From Flavobacteriales bacterium UBA6051 (lineage in GTDB: Bacteria > Bacteroidota > Bacteroidia > Flavobacteriales_D > Crocinitomicaceae), in the NCBI GenBank assembly GCA_002427735.1, contig DIYP01000011.1, positions 153,527 to 217,526 of the forward strand: a stretch of DNA of 64,000 nt, given 5' to 3'. Positions 59,292 through 64,000 of this stretch are shown piece after piece. Position 1 is the first letter of the stretch, and every line of letters starts with the position of its first letter. The notes under the pieces were generated by a model. That model ran no database searches and was not told the origin of the DNA. It saw nothing but the letters and a program-made list of their open reading frames with translations. A program made the position numbers and the translations under genes.

Positions 59292-59621
59292 ATGAGTCAA
59301 TGTGATCACTATAAAGAATTACACAAAAACGCTTCAGGTAGCGTGGGATATTGTTATGAATGTGCTCAGTACCATCTGAGAATTAAGGGATTGCTTACCA
59401 TTCTTGAAGAGGGGTATTTGACAGGAATTGAGAATCACCTCCAAACCATTCAATCTGATCTTGAAGAGACGCAAGATGTCAGCGATGTTAATGTAGGTAT
59501 CCAGATTAAGCTTTCGAGTAGCACCTATTTGTGTCTTTCATATGCAGAACTAGTGGAAGCGGTAGACTTAATCCATATGGCGCAGTATATGAAGAAGGTA
59601 AACGAATTAGTAGAACAATGA
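59292..59621 (+). CDS. DUF6686-like small protein
   Basis: The 109-aa protein has CDHYKELHKNASGSVGYCYECAQYHLRI near the N-terminus, a C-x-H ... C-x-x-C-like metal pattern, then beta-rich residues (VNVGIQIKLSSSTYLCLSYAELVEAVDLI). This matches the small uncharacterised Bacteroidota family DUF6686, as far as I can judge. Likely cytosolic, possibly metal- or haem-related. It overlaps the TonB receptor start by 4 nt (ATGA), so it belongs to the operon. Confidence 0.65.
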   Translation: MSQCDHYKELHKNASGSVGYCYECAQYHLRIKGLLTILEEGYLTGIENHLQTIQSDLEETQDVSDVNVGIQIKLSSSTYLCLSYAELVEAVDLIHMAQYMKKVNELVEQ

Positions 59622-61888
59622 AATATGCGTTGGCTATAGTTTGCTTGTTTTTTTTGGTTTGCGCACATGGCCAAGCCGAGGTGCTTGTTGAGTCCTTAGA
59701 TGGAGAAGCTATTCCAGGTGCCCGTGTTCAGTTATTTTCTATAGATGCCAGTCAAGGAAAGTTTCAATTGATTACCGATGATTTCGGGAAGGTCACTTTG
59801 CCCAGTGCTGATGGATTATTCTTAATAGATGTCCGATACTTAGGCTTTGAAGTTTATGCGGATACCGTTGAATTATCTTCTTCTATTATAGTTCGCATGA
59901 CGCCGATTCAGATGATAGAGGAAATGGTTGTTACTGCTCAGAATCGTGCTACAAGCATTGAAAACGCTGTCCAGAAAATTACTGTGCTTACTGCCGAGCA
60001 AGTCCAGCGATCCGGTTCAAACAACTTGGCAGATATTTTGAACTACCAAACGGGAATACGATTGTCCAATGATCAAGTGCTCGGTAGTTTCGTGGATCTG
60101 GGGGGTGTTTCAGGTCAGAATGTAAAAATTCTTATCGACGGAGTTCCCGTAATTGGTCGTTTAAGTGGAAGTATTGACCTGAGTCAGATTAACTTAAATA
60201 ATGTAGAGCGCATTGAGATAGTAGAAGGTCCTCTCTCGGTAAATTATGGTACGAATGCTCTGGCAGGTACGGTGAACATCATCACAAAAAAGAAAAGCAC
60301 CAGAGGGTTTTCCGTTGAACTAAATCCTTATTACGAAACCATTGGGAATTATAATCTATCTGGAGCTATCGGCTATACGCAAAACGGGCACTCCATTCAA
60401 TTAGATGTTGGGCGAAACTTCTTTGATGGATGGCGAGATGGAGACCCCTTTGTAGATTTCCCGAGGGAAACACTCGCAGATACTAACCGAGTGAGAACTT
60501 GGAAACCAAAGGAACAATACTTTGGAGGTCTGCGTTATTTATATGCGGCTGAGAAATGGGAAGGTTCCGTTTATGGAAAGTACTTTGACGAATTAATTGT
60601 TAATCGAGGAAAGCCATCAGCGCCCTATTTCGAGACGGCTTTCGATGATTATTACCATACGGCTAGAATGGATGTTGGTGGAACTTCCAAGCTTCATTTC
60701 GAGAAAAGTAAACTTAGTTTTCTTCTGGCCTATAATGATTTCAGGCGAACAAAGAATACCTACGTAAAGGATTTGACAACACTAAACGAAGTGTTATCCG
60801 CTACGGATGGTGCGCAAGATACTTCTCGTTTTACACAGATTACAGGACGCCTGATTTTTGTCGGTGATATCGGGAAGACATTGACGTATCAAGTGGGGGC
60901 TGACATTAATCATTCAGGAGGGCAGGGAAGAAGAATTGAAAACGGCTTCCGAGAGATTGGAGACTATGCCGGATTTGTTACGCTTGATTGGAAAGTTATG
61001 GATTCCTTGACAATTAAGCCGGGTGTAAGATATTCTTACAATACTGCTTTTCAATCTCCACTTGTACCTTCATTGAATATCCTTTATCGGATTAAGAAAT
61101 TGTCTTTTAGAGCATCTGTAGCGAGTGGATTTCGAGCACCTGACTTGAAAGAGTTGTACATGGACTTTGTCGATATTAACCATAACATCACTGGAAACAA
61201 AGATTTGAGAGCAGAGTCCAGTTGGAATTATTCATTCTATGTCAACTGGATAAAGCCAGGCCGCAAAAATTCGCTCATCAAATTTGAATATGGCGCTTAC
61301 TATAACGATATCAAGGGTTTAATAACGTTGGGCGTTTTAGAAGGGGGAGAAGCGGGAGCATTTACCTATGTAAATATTGGCGAATACAGTGCTATAGGTC
61401 AGCAATTTTCATTTATCTACCGAACAAAACGCTTGAGGGCAAATGTTAATGCAACTTATATTGGACGCTATGATCCTGACTCTGAATTATCCTCTGAGAT
61501 TAACTCCTACAGATTTTCTCCGGAAGTGGGGACGCAACTTGGATATGACTTTATTCTAAATCGTCTTCATGGGAATATCTTTTATAAATTCAATGGTGCG
61601 CTGCAGAACTTTTCAGTAAACGGCGATGGAATTGTTCAGTCTTCACGTCAAGCTTCTTATAGTATCCTCGACGCCAGTGTTACAGCGGATTTTTTGAAAG
61701 ATCGGAATCTGTCTTTGACTATCGGAGCCAAGAACCTTTTGAACGTCACGGATATAAATGTAACAGGGCAATCACAAGGAGGTGTTCACACCGGTGGATC
61801 ATCAAGTGTTAATGCAGGAAGAGGAACTTCTGTTTTCCTCTCATTAAAGTATCAATTAAGTATCAACATAGGTAAAGATGAAAAGTAA
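59618..61888 (+). CDS. TonB-dependent outer-membrane receptor (HmuR-like)
   Basis: From the ATG at 59618 the protein has 756 aa with signal peptide MKYALAIVCLFFLVCAHGQ (1-19). A CarboxypepD_reg-like domain (about 20-95) is followed by the plug (about 110-225: VQKITVLTAEQVQRSGSNNLADIL ... LIDGVPV ... VERIEIVEGPLSVNYGTNALAGTVNI) and the 22-strand barrel to the end. It is the likely haem/iron-complex receptor, working with both HmuY-like proteins. It overlaps the previous gene by 4 nt and the next by 11 nt. Ligand is inferred from context only. Confidence 0.9.
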   Translation: MKYALAIVCLFFLVCAHGQAEVLVESLDGEAIPGARVQLFSIDASQGKFQLITDDFGKVTLPSADGLFLIDVRYLGFEVYADTVELSSSIIVRMTPIQMIEEMVVTAQNRATSIENAVQKITVLTAEQVQRSGSNNLADILNYQTGIRLSNDQVLGSFVDLGGVSGQNVKILIDGVPVIGRLSGSIDLSQINLNNVERIEIVEGPLSVNYGTNALAGTVNIITKKKSTRGFSVELNPYYETIGNYNLSGAIGYTQNGHSIQLDVGRNFFDGWRDGDPFVDFPRETLADTNRVRTWKPKEQYFGGLRYLYAAEKWEGSVYGKYFDELIVNRGKPSAPYFETAFDDYYHTARMDVGGTSKLHFEKSKLSFLLAYNDFRRTKNTYVKDLTTLNEVLSATDGAQDTSRFTQITGRLIFVGDIGKTLTYQVGADINHSGGQGRRIENGFREIGDYAGFVTLDWKVMDSLTIKPGVRYSYNTAFQSPLVPSLNILYRIKKLSFRASVASGFRAPDLKELYMDFVDINHNITGNKDLRAESSWNYSFYVNWIKPGRKNSLIKFEYGAYYNDIKGLITLGVLEGGEAGAFTYVNIGEYSAIGQQFSFIYRTKRLRANVNATYIGRYDPDSELSSEINSYRFSPEVGTQLGYDFILNRLHGNIFYKFNGALQNFSVNGDGIVQSSRQASYSILDASVTADFLKDRNLSLTIGAKNLLNVTDINVTGQSQGGVHTGGSSSVNAGRGTSVFLSLKYQLSINIGKDEK

Positions 61889-62834
61889 CCTTTTATTCAT
61901 AGTACTAGCGGTCGTATTGACATCATGCTACAAGGAAGAAATTCCCATTCCTCCTCATGAGCCTGGAGATGCAGTGGAAGTACAAGTAGAAATGGGACAA
62001 GATTATCGCAATCAATTATTTTACAGTCTTTCAGAAAATGCAATTATAAGTGCTAATCTAAAAAACGACTGGGATATTGCTTTTGAATCAGATGCAGCGG
62101 GTGGACGTATCATATTGAACACATCTAAAGGAATGGGAGTTCATCAAAGTACCCAGGCATTTGATGCCATTATGAGTGATGCCGGTCTGAGTTGGAGTTG
62201 GGATGCTCACAGCGGAAATTTGGATTCCACAGCCTTTGGTGACTGGCAAGCAGATAACTATTTATATGTGGTTGATTTGGGATATGATCATTTAGGAGAT
62301 CATCAGGGATATAAAAAAATCCGGATTACCGGAATGACATCGACAGATTATACGATTGAGTATGGTGATATTTCAGATGCAGTGTCGCAAACCTTCAACA
62401 TCACTAAGAATACAGAGACGTTATTCACTTATTTCAAATTTGATCAGGGTATTGTAAGTATAGCTCCACCGAATGAAGAGTGGGATTTATTGTTTGGTCA
62501 GTACACACATTTGTTTGCTGATCCTTTGACACCTTATGTAGTAACGGGTGTATTACTCAACCGCTACAATACGTCAGCGGTAAGTATTGATTCTAAACCT
62601 TTTAATGAAGTCACTTACGACGACGCACTAAGTCTGACTTACGCAAATAATATAGATTACATAGGATACAATTGGAAATGGTACGATTATGAAAATGGAA
62701 TCTTTATCATCGATCCATCAACAACCTACATCATCCGCACCAGTCAAGATGAATACTATAAACTTCACTTTGTAGATTTCTACAATAGTCTCGGAGAAAA
62801 GGGTGCGCCAAAAATGGAGATTCAAAAACTTTAA
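61878..62834 (+). CDS. HmuY-like lipoprotein
   Basis: The 318-aa protein has a lipoprotein signal (LTSC, lipidated Cys17), then a HmuY-like beta domain: NDWDIAFESDAAGGRIILN, TFNITKNTETLFTYFKF, EEWDLLFGQYTHLF, and DYIGYNWKWYDYENG. It lacks a T9SS domain, so it should sit in the outer membrane near the receptor whereas the operon's first HmuY-like protein is secreted. It overlaps the receptor gene by 11 nt. Confidence 0.82.
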   Translation: MKSNLLFIVLAVVLTSCYKEEIPIPPHEPGDAVEVQVEMGQDYRNQLFYSLSENAIISANLKNDWDIAFESDAAGGRIILNTSKGMGVHQSTQAFDAIMSDAGLSWSWDAHSGNLDSTAFGDWQADNYLYVVDLGYDHLGDHQGYKKIRITGMTSTDYTIEYGDISDAVSQTFNITKNTETLFTYFKFDQGIVSIAPPNEEWDLLFGQYTHLFADPLTPYVVTGVLLNRYNTSAVSIDSKPFNEVTYDDALSLTYANNIDYIGYNWKWYDYENGIFIIDPSTTYIIRTSQDEYYKLHFVDFYNSLGEKGAPKMEIQKL

Positions 62835-62861
62835 ATAAACACAATTATCAAATCAAGAAAA

Positions 62862-63767
62862 ATGAAAAAGTACATTGCAATTTTTACCCTCGCAATACTG
62901 CCACTTTCGGGCAGTGTTTTTGGACAGTCAAAAATGGAAAAAGATAAGGCTGCCATTAAAAGTATGTGCGGATGTTATGAAGTTGGGTTCAACTTTATTG
63001 AAACATTTGAGTATTCCAACGATTCAACATATGTTCCTTCAACGGAGAAGCACTCAGGTGCTCTGGAATGGGCAGGATTGGTTGAGGATAAGGACGGAAA
63101 GATTTCAATTCAACATTTATTGATTGTAGGTTCTGAAGATAAGCCAATGATCATTAAGCACTGGCGTCAGGACTGGTTGTATGAAAACACGGAATTTTAC
63201 TCTTACAATGGAGACAATGTGTGGAACTATAAAACGATGTCTGCAGAAGATGTAAAAGGACAATGGACGCAAAAAGTATATCAGGTAGATGACAGTCCTC
63301 GATATGAAGGGAGTGCTACTTGGGTGCACGTTGATGGTAAGAGTTTTTGGGAAAATACAACTGATGCACCCCTTCCGCGTAGAGAGTATACACAAAGAAG
63401 TGATTACAACGTAACAGTTCGTGGAAATCGACATGAAATCATTAAGGATGGTTGGATTCATGATCAGGATAATAAAAAAGTTTACCGTGAAAGCGGAAAA
63501 GACCAACTGATTGCAGAAGAGAAAGGCTATAACACGTATGTTCGCGTGAAAGAGTCAAAGTGCCAGGCTGCGATCGATTGGTGGAAGGAAAACGGAGCTT
63601 TCTGGGCAAACGTTCGCCAAAGTTGGGACGGTATATACGGTCGCGGTAAAAATCTTGAACTTTCGGATAAAGTAGAAGGCAAGAGCATTTATGAAGTCCT
63701 TTTTGACATGGAGACAGATACAAAGAAGAAGAAAATTGATAAATTCTTGACAGGTTATGTAATGTAA
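62862..63767 (+). CDS. DUF6607 family protein
   Basis: The 301-aa protein has a signal peptide (1-21, ending VFGQ), Cys-containing SMCGCYEVGFNFIETF near the N-terminus, and a body rich in Trp/Tyr (KHWRQDWLYENTEFYSY, WKENGAFWANVRQSWDGIYGRG) characteristic of DUF6607, often found with haem/iron TonB loci in Bacteroidota. Probably periplasmic; function unknown. It starts 27 nt after the HmuY-like lipoprotein gene and ends the operon before the terminator at 63793. Confidence 0.82.
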   Translation: MKKYIAIFTLAILPLSGSVFGQSKMEKDKAAIKSMCGCYEVGFNFIETFEYSNDSTYVPSTEKHSGALEWAGLVEDKDGKISIQHLLIVGSEDKPMIIKHWRQDWLYENTEFYSYNGDNVWNYKTMSAEDVKGQWTQKVYQVDDSPRYEGSATWVHVDGKSFWENTTDAPLPRREYTQRSDYNVTVRGNRHEIIKDGWIHDQDNKKVYRESGKDQLIAEEKGYNTYVRVKESKCQAAIDWWKENGAFWANVRQSWDGIYGRGKNLELSDKVEGKSIYEVLFDMETDTKKKKIDKFLTGYVM

Positions 63768-63792
63768 CGTCTTTTATTTATGAATATGGTTG

Positions 63793-63824
63793 AAAACCTT
63801 CAGGATATTCCTGGAGGTTTTTTT
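63793..63824 (+). terminator. Terminator of the haem operon
   Basis: AAAACCTTCAGG (63793-63804) and CCTGGAGGTTTT (63810-63821) pair with one T-G wobble, followed by further T residues. Confidence 0.85.
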
Positions 63825-64000
63825 GTTAGTAACAATCAATCAGAATCTGTCCTTGATACTATTAGATGGATTGAGCCATATAGGATTATTACGTTATTGC
63901 TGTATTGTCTTCACTGTTTTTCGGCTCGAGCCTGGTTCCTATCAAACCTGACTAAAACAAAAAAGACTCAATAGAGATCGAGCCAATAATGCCGGTAAAG

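Noticed and set aside
63780..63974. Short plus-strand frame at the right end
   Set aside because: It runs through the terminator hairpin of the haem operon, so it is unlikely to be a gene.

Overview
The window is a chromosomal segment of a Bacteroidota bacterium, most likely order Flavobacteriales and possibly near Crocinitomicaceae (inferred from gene types; no marker gene was compared). Support: many secreted proteins end in type IX secretion (T9SS) sorting domains, there are HmuY, RteC, DUF6607 and SusC/CirA-type proteins, the integrase is of the Bacteroides type lacking the first catalytic Arg, the DNA is AT-rich, and some genes have TAnnTTTG -7 boxes.

Region 1 (0.7-9.1 kb) is amino-acid metabolism. 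An Lrp/AsnC regulator is divergent from asnA, which is coupled to a histidine-decarboxylase-type PLP enzyme. A tightly overlapping aromatic operon follows: pheA, an aminotransferase, DAHP synthase fused to chorismate mutase, aroB and aroA. Its 5' leader appears to hold two successive ribosome-mediated attenuators, each with a Tyr/Phe-rich leader peptide, a possible antiterminator pairing and an intrinsic terminator; the second terminator ends 8 nt before the pheA start codon.

Region 2 (9.18-32.51 kb) is a 23.3-kb island integrated in the 3' end of tRNA-Asp. A 22-bp direct repeat of the tRNA 3' end marks both borders, and the integrase lies beside the intact tRNA. The island carries an integrase/RteC/excisionase/DnaC-like module, a second tyrosine recombinase with a cassette of unknown small genes, and many defence genes: a SIR2-like protein, an AbiV-like/HEPN pair, a Shedu-like nuclease with a secreted EEP nuclease, and a five-gene operon. 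That operon reads unknown protein - HamA - HamB - Drt3a - Drt3b, joining a Hachiman pair to the two reverse transcriptases of a type 3 DRT. A CACACAC-containing structured sequence just after the last gene is a candidate DRT3 non-coding RNA. This operon is the most notable object in the window.

Region 3 (32.8-51.8 kb) encodes mostly secreted and surface proteins: a small T9SS protein, a membrane-bound winged-helix regulator, a subtilase, and a three-gene cluster of a 2436-aa dockerin/cohesin giant, a cohesin protein, and a 1669-aa protein with three cohesin-like domains and 19 Cys-paired repeats. A carboxypeptidase-regulatory/TPR protein follows.

Region 4 (51.9-55.5 kb) is a light-response/photolyase operon (SDR, TIGR03643, photolyase-like FAD protein, cryptochrome/photolyase) behind a perfect inverted repeat. 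Region 5 (55.5-63.8 kb) has a glycine-rich T9SS protein, a 41-aa membrane peptide and a probable haem-acquisition operon (HmuY-T9SS, DUF6686-like, TonB-dependent receptor, HmuY-like lipoprotein, DUF6607).
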